From Mactra quadrangularis (lineage: Eukaryota > Mollusca > Bivalvia > Venerida > Mactridae): a stretch of DNA of 64,000 bases. Positions 54,694 through 64,000 of the stretch are shown here, in pieces (position 1 is the first letter of the stretch; each line of letters starts with the position of its first letter). The stretch spans positions 58,906,319 through 58,970,318 of the forward strand of contig CM046309.1 in assembly GCA_025267735.1 (NCBI GenBank). The letters run 5' to 3'. Below the pieces are notes generated by a model, which was not told the origin of the DNA, made no database searches, and saw nothing but the letters and a program-made list of their open reading frames with translations. The position numbers were made by a program, and so were the translations under genes.

Positions 54694-55593
54694 GTGATAA
54701 AAAGATTTAAGATGGAAGATGAAGTACAAACTAGAGATAAACCTCACATATGTGGTATATGTATGTCTGCATTTACACAAAAAGGAACTTTAAATCGTCA
54801 CATGAGAATACATACAGGAGAAAAGCCTTATATGTGTGGTATATGTTTGGCCGAGTTTACACAAAAAGGACATTTAATAGATCACATGAGAATACATGCA
54901 GGAGAGAAGCCTTTTAAATGCAATATATGTATGTCTGAGTTTTCTTTTAAAGGAAATTTTAAAAAACACATGAGAATTCATACAGGAGAGAAGCCTTATA
55001 AATGTGAAGTTTGTATGTCTGAATTTACAACAAATGGACATTTAAAAGATCACATGAGAACACATACTGGAGTTAAACCGTATAAATGTGATGTTTGTAT
55101 GTCTGAGTTTGCTCATAAAGGAAATTTTAAAAAACACATGAGAATACATACAGGAGAGAAGCCTTATAAGTGTGATGTTTGTATGTCTGAGTTTTCACAA
55201 TTAGGACATTTAAAAGATCACATGAGAATTCATACAGGAGAGAAGCCGTATAAATGCAATATTTGTATGTCTGAATTTACTGCAAAGAGATCTTTAAGAG
55301 ATCACATAAGAATACACTCAGGAGTGAAGCCTTATAAATGTGAAATTTGTATATCTGAGTTTACTCACAAAATAGCTTTTGTACATCATATGAGAATACA
55401 TACAGGAGAGAAGCCTTATAAATGTGAAATTTGTATATCTGAGTTTGCTACAAAAGGAAATTTAAGTCGTCACATGAGAATACATACTATTACAGGAGAT
55501 AAACCTTATAAATGTGGTGAATGTCTGTCTGAGTTTGCAGCAAAATCGAATTTAAGTCGTCACATGAGAATACATATAGGAGATAAGTCTTAA
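54694..55593 (+). CDS. C2H2 zinc-finger protein with ten tandem fingers
   Basis: A 299-residue frame in one exon holds ten C-X2-C-X12-H-X3-H fingers (residues about 18-295) joined by TGEKPYKC-type linkers, so it is a nuclear DNA-binding factor. There is no KRAB, BTB, SCAN or other accessory domain; the N-terminus is about 17 residues (MIKRFKMEDEVQTRDKP). ATG 54694 is the first start; ATG 54712 has a better context (AAGATGG). A TTATTTTCAG acceptor at 54598 suggests a 5' UTR intron. Finger 9-10 has a two-residue longer linker (HTITGDKP). Fingers 3/5 and 4/6 have similar helix residues (KGNFKK; GHLKD), a sign of block duplication. Finger 7 has HIRIH. A decayed eleventh finger follows the stop. 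A polyadenylation-like AATAAA lies at about 55739. Arrays of this kind expand quickly in lineages and have no one-to-one orthologue, so no name is given. Confidence 0.9.
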   Translation: MIKRFKMEDEVQTRDKPHICGICMSAFTQKGTLNRHMRIHTGEKPYMCGICLAEFTQKGHLIDHMRIHAGEKPFKCNICMSEFSFKGNFKKHMRIHTGEKPYKCEVCMSEFTTNGHLKDHMRTHTGVKPYKCDVCMSEFAHKGNFKKHMRIHTGEKPYKCDVCMSEFSQLGHLKDHMRIHTGEKPYKCNICMSEFTAKRSLRDHIRIHSGVKPYKCEICISEFTHKIAFVHHMRIHTGEKPYKCEICISEFATKGNLSRHMRIHTITGDKPYKCGECLSEFAAKSNLSRHMRIHIGDKS

Positions 55594-55720
55594 AAATGTG
55601 ACATTGCTATGTCTGAGACTCCATGAAAAAGATCTTTGAATTGTCACATGAGAATATACTTGAGGGAAGCCTAATAAATGTGATGTTTATATGTCTGAGT
55701 TTACCAAAATAACTTGTTGG
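55594..55720 (+). pseudogene. Decayed zinc-finger repeats after the stop codon
   Basis: The coding pattern continues past the TAA in the same frame. KCD is followed by I-A-M-S-E, so the second Cys is lost; then a TGA, R-S-L-N-C-H-M-R-I-Y where the last His became Tyr, and two more stops. The stop itself is TAT to TAA in the KPYKC linker (here KS-stop-KC). The array was once at least eleven or twelve fingers long. Confidence 0.75.
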
Positions 55721-55899
55721 TCAACCCTTAATATAGATAATAAACTTTACATAAACCTTAATATTTATAATTAATCAGTTTATTATAAAATCAAATTTAA
55801 ATCTGCTAAAATTACTACTCTCAATGAATTTTTATTTGCCTAAAAATATATTTCCGAGCCCTCTACATATTTTAGTTTTGACCATTTGTTTGGTTTCTG

Positions 55900-56068
55900 G
55901 AAGGAAGACAAACATAATGCATGATAAACTTGATTTGCATCGATAAAAAGGCATAAAACCATGCAAGAAGAAGAAAGTACACTTTTCCATAATTGATCAG
56001 ACATAAATGTTGAAAAATAAAGATTTCGTACAATAAGGAAACCGGGGCACTTAGAAGTCTCGTTGAGT
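55900..56068. mobile_element. MITE family J, right half
   Basis: It ends GGCACTTAGAAGTCTCGTTG followed by AGTATATTTC. The preceding GTTGAAAAATAAAGATTTCG matches the right third of the full copy at 4383-4958. Confidence 0.5.
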
Positions 56069-56112
56069 ATATTTCAATTGATAATGTGTTCTTAAGTGAG
56101 TATGTATGTCAA

Positions 56113-56480
56113 TTAGGGACTTTAGTCAGTTATGTTTCCCTGATAAAATCTGAAGCAATCCAATTGTTAAGTAGGTTCTTACAGTTCGAATCCTTGGATT
56201 TTATCATTGAAGTCCTATGTAAGGATAACAAAATATTTCATCTATTATATTTCTTGTTAATTAAGATATTCACAGAAGTGATCAAATTAAGATAGTTCTT
56301 TACCCTAAAAATTATTAGGTTGAATTTCAAACAAATTAAATAATTTATAAATAAGTTATTTAAGATTAATTTTGGCAAATTTACATTGAAAAGTAAAGGT
56401 AAAATCCAAGTAATCCAACTAATAGGACCTACCCATTTGAAGAGTATACAAGGGGAAATAACTGACTGAAGTCCCTTATT
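56113..56480. mobile_element. MITE family C, copy 5
   Basis: TTAGGGACTTTAGTCAGTTA ... ACTGACTGAAGTCCCTTA, both ends present. Confidence 0.65.
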
Positions 56481-56489
56481 ATCAAACAA

Positions 56490-56548
56490 ATATCAAGTGC
56501 TAATATTTAAATCAACAGGGTTAATGTACGTGTCACTGATAGTTAAAT
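56490..56548. mobile_element. Small MITE family G, right arm only
   Basis: AATATTTAAATCAACAGGGT followed by TAATGTACGTGTCACTGATA. Confidence 0.4.
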
Positions 56549-56569
56549 AAATCTATAAACAGTTTCGTA

Positions 56570-56957
56570 TAATCTCCGTAAACAGATATCATGCAGAGCG
56601 TTGTCGTACAGGATCTCCGTGGAAGGTCATGTCGAGATGAACTTTGTGTCGACCAATCAATGCGTAGCTTTCATCTAGACGAAAACACTATTAATCACAT
56701 TTTGATTTCGTAATTTCTATTTTTAGACCTATGTTTGCATGCTAATTTAACAGCGGTATTATTCACAGTCTGCAATTGGGCAGCTCATTTCAAATTGCGT
56801 GACGTAGACGATGTAAACAAGTTAAGTATCATAACAATTTTGTCATGAATATTATGATGAGAAAAGGTCACCTGAACGTGACCTTCGTTTGGAAAAGGCC
56901 AGATCTAAATTAGCAAGTATGCAAGCGAAAATTTTAGGTCGGGTTTTAATCAGATTG
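56570..56957 (+). mobile_element. Mutator-like MITE family A, 9-bp target duplication (one mismatch)
   Basis: AATCTCCGTAAACAGATATC ... TTTTAATCAGATTG. Flanks are AGTTTCGTA (56561-56569) and ACTTTCGTA (56958-56966). Confidence 0.7.
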
Positions 56958-57324
56958 ACTTTCGTACTACATTCGATCATTATCTACTGAATCTTATTAT
57001 TGTGACAGGGTCTTAGGATTTTTCCATTTTATTTTAGAAAATAAACTTGGCTGTATTTCATTTTGTGTTTTAAAGAGGGATTAAATGATGAACTATTATA
57101 ATCAATGATCGATAGTTTCATTAGAAGTGGGAAACAATCGAATATGAAGTTTAATAATCGATCATCGGTTATTAATTTTTATTGACAATAAGACATTCAA
57201 CTTTTAGTTAATTAAATTATATATTTCTAAAGAAAAAATATTTCATGGGAATAAAATTTTCTTAATTAAAATATGATAATTAAATTTGTACTACTACTTT
57301 GTTATTGTAAATCATTGAGATCAG

Positions 57325-57826
57325 TAGGGCTGCAACGATTCAATTCGATACATCGAAACTCGACTGTGAGGGCGGCGATTCGATTTCGCTTCGGGACTAA
57401 CCTTAAAACGTATCTACATAAGTTATAAGCATAAAAGCAAAAGGGCGCCTATAAGACACTAACTCCTGCAATGGTTATTTCCCTTTATTAAATCAAGTAG
57501 CAAGGCGTTATCTGCAGTATATTAAGAGCTGCATATTCTGAAACAATTTATGTTTCATGTTGTATATATAGATACGTTTTAGTTGATATTACATAAATGA
57601 TACATTTTCGCGACCTTTTTATACCCAGTCCATTTGGTACTTAAAGAAGCAATCTTAATTTAGCAGATTTTCGGGTTTCATGTGAATTTAATTTGAGTAA
57701 CACTTATTTTATCAAATAAATGTATAAATGCATATTTGGAGTTAATTATTCTAATAGATTAATCGAATCGAAAGAAAAAAATCGAATCGCATCGAATCGA
57801 CTTTCCGTCAAATCGTTGCAGCTCTA
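57325..57826. mobile_element. hAT-type non-autonomous element H4 (502 bp), 8-bp target duplication
   Basis: Ends are TAGGGCTGCAACGATTCAAT and ...AAATCGTTGCAGCTCTA. GAGATCAG flanks it at 57317-57324 and 57827-57834. Subterminal ATCGAATCG repeats occur. It has no coding capacity. Confidence 0.8.
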
Positions 57827-58257
57827 GAGATCAGTGTTAATATTTTTAGTCGGCAACATGGAATTCTCCATTATTGGACAATATAAAGCCCTCTTTTCTA
57901 TACTGTATGGGTTACAGGTATTTTGGCAATATATTTCACAAACAAACTCTTGGTTTTCATCAAATTCAAGTGACAGTAAAAAAAACAATTACTATGAAAA
58001 ATTATATTTAATAATAACTGTTGTTTTCTTCTCATAAAGTGCATTTTCCTACTAAGCATTCATCAACATTAAAAGTAGGACTTTTTGATAGAATTTTTAT
58101 TCAAAATTAGGCAGATTTTTATCTTGGCTGGGAAAAAATCTAGAAAAATTAATTTGCTATGATCAAATTATGAGATTCACTACATATAAACATTTAAAAG
58201 TACAGCTATGATCAATATAAACATTTAAAAGTACAGTCACTACAAATTGTATTAACC

Positions 58258-58312
58258 CTATATTGTCCGTTTTTTCTCAACTGTCAAAGCTTGAATAATT
58301 TCACGGTGACTG
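58258..58312. mobile_element. Hairpin MITE family K, left arm only
   Basis: TATTGTCCGTTTTTTCTCAA, then GCTTGAATAATTTCACGG. It matches the left arm of the full copy at 59449. Confidence 0.45.
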
Positions 58313-58505
58313 AATGCATTGTTTTTTTACTTGCGGCCTAATTTTTTATTAGAAAAAGCTTGACTAAAACTTATCACTCGGCATAAGTAGCTTTACTCAA
58401 TCAAAAAAATAAAATAATACTTCATAGAGACTTTTGATCATGATAACAACTTGATAAATTCCATTTTCTAACAAAATAATGCTACAAAGAAAACAAAATC
58501 ATATT

Positions 58506-58733
58506 TAAGGCCACAACAAAATTGATCATATGTTCTATAGATTCGCTCGCACCTTGATTTTGATGGTTTTTACAAAAAAAATATTTTTATTTCCTCGCTT
58601 GCTCATAAAAATTTGGTCAAACAGCTATATAAAGCAAGTGAATATAGACTTTTTTATTTTTTTTCTTTGCTCGCTCGCCCCATTTTTCACCCAGAAAAAT
58701 CTGTAGAACATATGATCAACTTGTTGTGGCCTA
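58506..58733. mobile_element. MITE family D, copy 4
   Basis: GGCCACAACAAAATTGATCA ... ATGATCAACTTGTTGTGGCC, with CGCTCGCTCGCCCC inside. Confidence 0.65.
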
Positions 58734-58739
58734 AGCTGT

Positions 58740-59205
58740 ATTTTATTTGAATGCTTTGATGTAAAAGCAATAGACGAAAGGTGTCTACTGTGGCAACAGT
58801 CATTTACACAATAAGGGAGATAATTTCAAGTCACAAAAAACAATTTGAGTTGTCTCTCTTTAATCAATACAAAAGAAGGTTTATTGAGACGTTTTTCATA
58901 TCTTGTTTTTCTACAAGATTACATGCACTAAACCTGTAAATATTCAAATTAAAACAGATAAATTTAATTATACAAAACAACACAAATGTTTGTTCCATTT
59001 AAAAAATGTTAAATCATGCTGGAACAAGGATCACAAAAAATATAAAACAACATCATCTAAATGGACATTCCAATATACATATATATTTATTTTAGTTCAA
59101 TTGTGAAACAAGTTCTTAAGATTTAGATTTATCACTTGAGTCCACTTCCTGGTCCCCCTAGCTAGCTGCTGAGCCAGAAGGATGAAATTTTTTGCTAAAA
59201 ATAAA
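58740..59205. other. Gene-free stretch
   Basis: AT-rich sequence. The 67-codon frame at 58903-59106 is Lys/Thr-rich with no recognisable domain. Confidence 0.25.
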
Positions 59206-59214
59206 CAAGAGGGT

Positions 59215-59300
59215 GTTTTTTTTAATGGGATTTGAACCAACAAGCCGCTGACTATCCAACAATTACAAGTTTAACGTCCTAACTATGCGGTCAACCTACT
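59215..59300 (-). mobile_element. tRNA-like sequence with a long variable region
   Basis: On -, GACCGCATAGTTAGGACGTT (A-box-like) and GGTTCAAATCCC (B box) are separated by about 35 bases. Likely a SINE head or tRNA pseudogene. Confidence 0.35.
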
Positions 59301-59448
59301 CCTAGAATAGATTGTAACATTTGAAAGGGGAATAACGATAATTTATACAATTTTAACAGTCATACAAGTGAAAAATTCATATCTAAAGATATTTTTTTTA
59401 AATTCTAAAGTATTTGTAAAAGTTTAATTAATCAAATATTATTGTTCG

Positions 59449-59588
59449 TTTTTTCTCAACTATCAAAACATGAATAATTTCAAGGTGAGTTCGTGCTCTT
59501 TGTCTAACACTCATGATATTGAGATAGTGTGTAATCAATCACCGTGAAATTATTCAAACTTGGACAGTTGAGAAAAAATGGACTATAA
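59449..59588. mobile_element. Hairpin MITE family K, full copy (140 bp)
   Basis: TTGTTCGTTTTTTCTCAACT and CATGAATAATTTCAAGGTGA are mirrored by TCACCGTGAAATTATTCAAA and AGTTGAGAAAAAATGGACTA. Only about 50 bases are unpaired in the middle. Confidence 0.6.
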
Positions 59589-60198
59589 CAAAAATGCAAA
59601 TGTATTTAAGGATGGCATTTTATGTGAAAAAAGCTTTGACTGGTCAGCAGAAAATCATTTAGAAATTGATCTAAACTTGTTTGTTTTCAAATCAAGACAT
59701 GGTAGAGAAGATCAAATATTTTATTAGGCCTAAACTAAAAAATACTTTGTTTGCCATTTACTGACCCTAGTAAATTTTTGGGTTGGGTCAATAGGTAGAA
59801 TCCCTTAAATAGGTAGATTCGGCAAAACAACTTGGTTGTTCATGTATACATATAATTATATTTATCTAATATTCTATTATTTCAATATGTTCCTAAAGCA
59901 GTATTATTAGCGTAAAGAAACTACCGGATAGTAATACGATGAATGGTTAGGACCAATAAAAAACGCCACATATTTTTCGAATAAAATTTTTTGTGTTGGT
60001 GATATTTTTCAGGTCAACCGGTAAAAGGCAAGCAAACTTAATTTTAATTTATGCCTGAGATTGTAAGTCAAGTAGATATAATGTATCACAAGTAATGAAG
60101 TCATGAGTTTATTCACACTATTGTAGTTGTTGTTGTTAGAATGAAAGTCAAGTACATGTAGATTCTTTCTTCATGTTCCACAAGTAATAATGTCACGA

Positions 60199-60428
60199 GT
60201 TTATTCACAATATTGTGAATTATATCCTATAAAAGTTCATTCACAATATTGTGAATTATATCCTATAAAGTTTATTCACAATATTGTGAATTATATCCTA
60301 TAAAAGTTCATTCACAATATTGTGAATTGTATCCTTTAAAAGTTCATTCACAATATTGTGAATTATATCCTATTAAAGTTCATTCACAATATTGTGAATT
60401 ATATCCTATTAAAGTTCATTCACAATGT
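60199..60428. repeat. 36-bp tandem repeat, about 6 units, each with a 16-bp perfect palindrome
   Basis: The unit is TTCACAATATTGTGAA followed by TTATATCCTATAAAAGTTCA. TTCACAATATTGTGAA is self-complementary, so each unit could form a cruciform or be a dimeric binding site. The palindrome is better conserved than the spacer. Confidence 0.85.
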
Positions 60429-60621
60429 TGTTGTTGTCACAATTTGAATACAGTTGTAATTTCAATTGTCATCAATCAAATGTTTAATATAATCAATATT
60501 TTTTGATCCTGAAAATATATTAAAAAACATAAGATAAAACACATGTATATATAAACAAAAGATATATAAGGTTCTCCAAAAGTTCTCGGATGAATGAAAT
60601 TTTGAGAACAAGTGATCGTAT

Positions 60622-61024
60622 CAATCTCCGTAAACAGAGATCCTGTAGAGCGTTGTCGTACTGGATCTCTACTTAGTCAATGCAAGGTCACGTCGAGATG
60701 AACTTTGTGTCGACCAATCAATGCGTAGCTTTCATCTAGTCGAAAACACTATTAATCACAATTTGATTTCGTAATTTCTATTTTAGACCTACCATATGTT
60801 TGCATGCTAATTTAACAGCGGTATTATTCACAGTCTGCGATTGGGTGGCTCATTTCAAATTGCGTGACGTAGACGATGTAAACATGTTACGTATCATAAC
60901 AATTTCATCATGAATATTATGATGAGAAAAGGTCACCTGAACGTGACCTGCGTTTTGAAAAGGCCAGATCTAAATTAGCGAGTATGTGAGCGGTAAAATT
61001 TTAGATCGGGTTTTAATCAGATTG
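60622..61024 (+). mobile_element. Mutator-like MITE family A, 9-bp target duplication
   Basis: CAATCTCCGTAAACAGAGAT ... GTTTTAATCAGATTG. TGATCGTAT flanks it at 60613-60621 and 61025-61033. This is the cleanest copy in the window. Confidence 0.75.
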
Positions 61025-61033
61025 TGATCGTAT

Positions 61034-61861
61034 GTACCCCAGTCTTTTACTATAATTAAAGCTTATTCACATAACACTGCTTGAATAATAAAATCATATT
61101 GATAAACTAATGAATTCTGATTTTAGAACGTACTCTTGGTTTCTTTGTTTGATCATTTCAAACATAGACATTTGGAGGGTACACACTGAAGGATAAAATA
61201 TCTCAGAGCCAGAAAAAAAACATTCAAAATAATCAATTAGTGTTTGGATCCTCAAGTTATAATTTTGTACTAATGAAAAAAATTGAGTCAAGCGCTAAAC
61301 TAGGCTATGCATAAAACAAATTGTGTTTAAGTTGCAACTTGAAGTGCTAATGTTGGTATATTTGGACGAAGAAAGTTTATTTTTGCATGGTTTAACTCCC
61401 CAATGTATTAGCTGCAGCAAGATCTAGACTTAAACTAATGTTTTGTTGACATTCTTTAGATCATATGACTATATACTCTGAATGAGCTTGGTTTGAACCT
61501 TTGATTCACAGTCTCAAGTGTTAGGAAAAAGTTATTTTATAAACCAGCAATCTTCATGGTTCTTGAAGGATTAACTATATTTCAAATGTATGTGTCATTT
61601 CATTGTTTGACCAAAATTAGATCAGTCAGCAATGTTAGAAGATACATGTTTACTTACATGTAAAGTTTATAATGAGTCACCATACCATCTCAGAGTATCA
61701 ATTTACCAATGTTATAATCTAATACCTAAAACATATAGATAAAACATTTAAATAAAATGTCTAGTATCCTGAGGGGGGTATAGGTTTGAATCTCATTCAG
61801 GGTTTCAGAAAATTTGACCAAAGTGTCAATTTCTTTCATTGATAACTTATAGGAAGAAGTT
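61034..61861. other. Gene-free stretch
   Basis: AT-rich sequence, no supported gene, no recognised repeat. Confidence 0.25.
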
Positions 61862-61975
61862 GTCGGCCTTATGGAAGGGTAGCTGAGTACTGGTTATAAA
61901 CAAGGGTCCAGGAAAGCTAGGTTAGGTGCACTGACCATTGTATTAAAGAAACTTAAATTGTGTTGACATTTATAA
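61862..61975 (+). mobile_element. tRNA-derived SINE type 2, 5'-truncated
   Basis: GGCCTTATGGAAGGGTAGCT, GAGTACTGGTTATAAACAAG, GGTCCAGGAAAGCTAGG and GAAACTTAAATTGTGTTG. This uninterrupted order shows where the hAT element at 14455 was inserted in the other copy. Confidence 0.55.
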
Positions 61976-62097
61976 TAACTTAATGGTATAATTTAGGTTT
62001 ATTTAATACAGAGGTCACCTTAATGATAGCATAAAGACAAGTAATATGAATACCTTATAAAATTGTGTTGACTTTTGTGAACCTTGGTCTTAAAATA

Positions 62098-62292
62098 ATT
62101 TATATGACCTTTCTACCTCCTACTACTGATTCTAAATCATGTAAGGCAGTTATCAGTCACTGACAGAAGTATGTACCTAGTAACTGGTTAACAGCTAAAT
62201 CCAGATATATTTAGCCTTTACAGGCTGATGGCTGTGATGTGACCTATACATTGTGTTGCTGTGGCGTTAAACCCAACAAAACAAACCATGCG
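62098..62292 (+). mobile_element. tRNA-derived SINE type 1, 5'-truncated
   Basis: Body (GTAAGGCAGTTATCAGTCAC) and tail (GTGGCGTTAAACCCAACAAA) are present; the head is missing. Confidence 0.55.
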
Positions 62293-62799
62293 ATTTTCAA
62301 AAAATAGTTGACAACAGACGCACTCATAGACACACTGATGCATACATGGACAGATAGACCTCCCACAATAGTTCATCTTGAGTCAACTATGTTTTCACTA
62401 AACAAGCAAGGAGTTCATGCAATACACTAGTATTTACGATAAAATATGGTGCTGTAATAGTTTATTCCCATGTTCATTGAACTTTGCCAAAAATAGTGAT
62501 AAAAACAAAAAAATTACACCTGAAACTCATTTCATACTTTTTTTATACAATACCATGCCACTGCAATAAGTCTAGAGGCATTTCGAAGGGACTGGAGAAA
62601 TCAGATTTATCATCTGACTGTTGATAAGTTTTGATAATTCTTAACTTGCACCAGTTTGTACTTTCCTCACATAAATGAAATTTTTGTCTCGATTTTTTCT
62701 AACAAAATGAAAAGATGATAATTAAGCCAGACTTTTCAAAGTCTAGAGTTCTGAGTTTCCTTCCTAGATGATGTGAGAGATCCAGAAGAGAATTGATAA

Positions 62800-62998
62800 G
62801 GCGGATCTAGCGGGGAATCAGGGGGTCAGGACCCCACTGAAATTCCAAAATGAGTTTATTCATAAGTAGCATGAAGCAATTTTTCTCGGGCTGGCTTCGT
62901 TCACAAACAGTGTATACATAATGTGGTTGTGGTGCAAAAGTTTTGACCCCCAGAAATAGTTTGGACCCCCCCCCCCGAAGAAATTCTGAACCCACCCC
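62800..62998. mobile_element. MITE family E, copy 5
   Basis: GGCGGATCTAGCGGGGAATC at the left; AGCATGAAGCAATTTTTCTC and ATAATGTGGTTGTGGTGC inside; CCCCCCCCCCGAAGAAATTC at the right. Confidence 0.55.
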
Positions 62999-62999
62999 T

Positions 63000-63415
63000 C
63001 ACTTGATATATTTATTTATGTGGGATTAGTACCACATATTGGGGAGTTTAAGTACATTGTATTAGAATTGTATTAATTGTTTCCTGTTTATTCTATATAT
63101 TTTGTACAATGTATTGTATGTAAAGTTTTGATTGTTTACAAGGTCACTAGCTCTGTATTGCTTGTATTGTTTTATTTCGATGTAATGATATAATAGTATA
63201 GCTGACCTACCTTAATATAAGTGTTGATTTTTGAACCTACCTAAACTGGTCAGGCTTTTGAGCTGTTGATACAAATGTAGTTTTTGATGTGTATATGGTT
63301 GTGGTGCAAAAGTTTGGACTCCCTTCTAGAAAAAAATCCTGGATTCTCCCTGATGCTGCTGTGTGAACAATATTGTGGTGACATTTAGTTGTTAAACTCT
63401 TAACTGGATACCCCA
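63000..63415. other. Gene-free stretch with a fragment of MITE family E
   Basis: 63290-63352 repeats the right half of family E (ATGGTTGTGGTGCAAAAGTT ... AAAAATCCTGGATTCTCC). The rest shows no gene. Confidence 0.3.
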
Positions 63416-63417
63416 GT

Positions 63418-63727
63418 AGGGCGTTCAGTTACCGCGAACATTACAAAGCGTTCCGTAACGATACATTCGGAACTCCTCGGCCATTTGCTGCGAATAATCT
63501 CGGACATATTTAGACGCTATTTTGAAACTACCGGTGTTTAAGCTAGTAAACAAATATATGATCGTTTAGGCATTGAGTGATGTTTCGTTTTTAGTCCGTA
63601 AATTTTGAAACATCACTCATTGCCTTAACGATCGTATATTTGTGTATAAGATTAGATTATTCGCAGCGAATGGCCGAGGAGTTCCGAATGTATCCTTATG
63701 TAACGTTTAGTGTAATTGCACACGCTA
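63418..63727. mobile_element. Palindromic MITE family B, copy 7
   Basis: GGCGTTCAGTTACCGCGAAC ... ACGTTTAGTGTAATTGCACACGC-type end. Both CATTCGGAACTCCTCGGCCA arms are intact. Opposite orientation to copies 1 and 3. Confidence 0.65.
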
Positions 63728-64000
63728 GTGGCCTGTGGGGATGTTACAGAGAATACTGGATCTGTTTACGTACAAACTTATTGTAGCAGAAATAGCTACT
63801 GTCATTGAATTAGATATGTTATCTATGTCTCTGCTACTGAGGAATAGCTACTATTGTAACCAACTTGCATGGTTGATTTTCAACTTTGCAGGGGCCGACA
63901 AGCGAGCACATGCTTATTTGGAACACTGTTGTATGTTTTGGTTATTTTAATGTAATTTATCAAGTTCATATTCAACTTTTTACTTGTTTCCCATGCAGCT
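63728..64000. other. Right edge, no supported gene
   Basis: A 71-codon + frame at 63735-63950 has no recognisable feature. An exon of a gene continuing to the right cannot be excluded. Confidence 0.2.

Noticed and set aside
62807..62995. 62-codon minus frame
   Set aside because: Lies inside MITE family E.

Overview
This is an animal nuclear window: AT-rich, with intron-containing genes (GT-AG junctions in frame) and dense non-autonomous transposons. The SINE types (tRNA-like head, tail ending in GTTAAACCCAACAAA) and the gene content suggest a lophotrochozoan, most likely a mollusc. That placement is inference, because no rRNA, mitochondrial or marker gene is present.

Four protein genes can be built exon by exon. 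(1) A five-exon family-92 glycosyltransferase gene lies on + at 20300-24919 and encodes a 461-residue type II Golgi protein. (2) A complete twelve-exon sialate O-acetylesterase gene (SIAE) lies on - from 40487 to 27652 and encodes 508 residues. Its tail faces the tail of the glycosyltransferase gene. (3) A four-exon ectonucleotide pyrophosphatase/phosphodiesterase gene of the ENPP4/5 type lies on - from 52228 to 46957 and encodes 499 residues, with signal peptide, complete metal site, membrane anchor and acidic tail. (4) A ten-finger C2H2 zinc-finger gene with an intronless reading frame lies on + at 54694-55593, head to head with the ENPP gene. Three of the four proteins act in the secretory pathway, the lysosome or at the cell surface. 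Two act on glycans, but nothing shows that they are co-regulated.

The first 20 kb hold no recognisable host protein gene. At 760-1370 there is a tandem array of about 290-bp units with conserved hairpins and a hammerhead-ribozyme-like core, which is the most interesting non-coding object here. At 2692-3005 there is a Helitron-like remnant. The rest is transposon-derived or blank.

The transposon layer is readable in detail. Five short hAT-type elements carry 8-bp target duplications, and a sixth of 1228 bp sits inside another MITE. One MITE family has 9-bp duplications (Mutator-like). A palindromic family, a TTA-target family, mariner-like elements, at least three tRNA-derived SINE types, and several mini- and microsatellites are also present. 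Three nested insertions give a relative insertion order. The right end (56-64 kb) is repeats with no recognisable gene.
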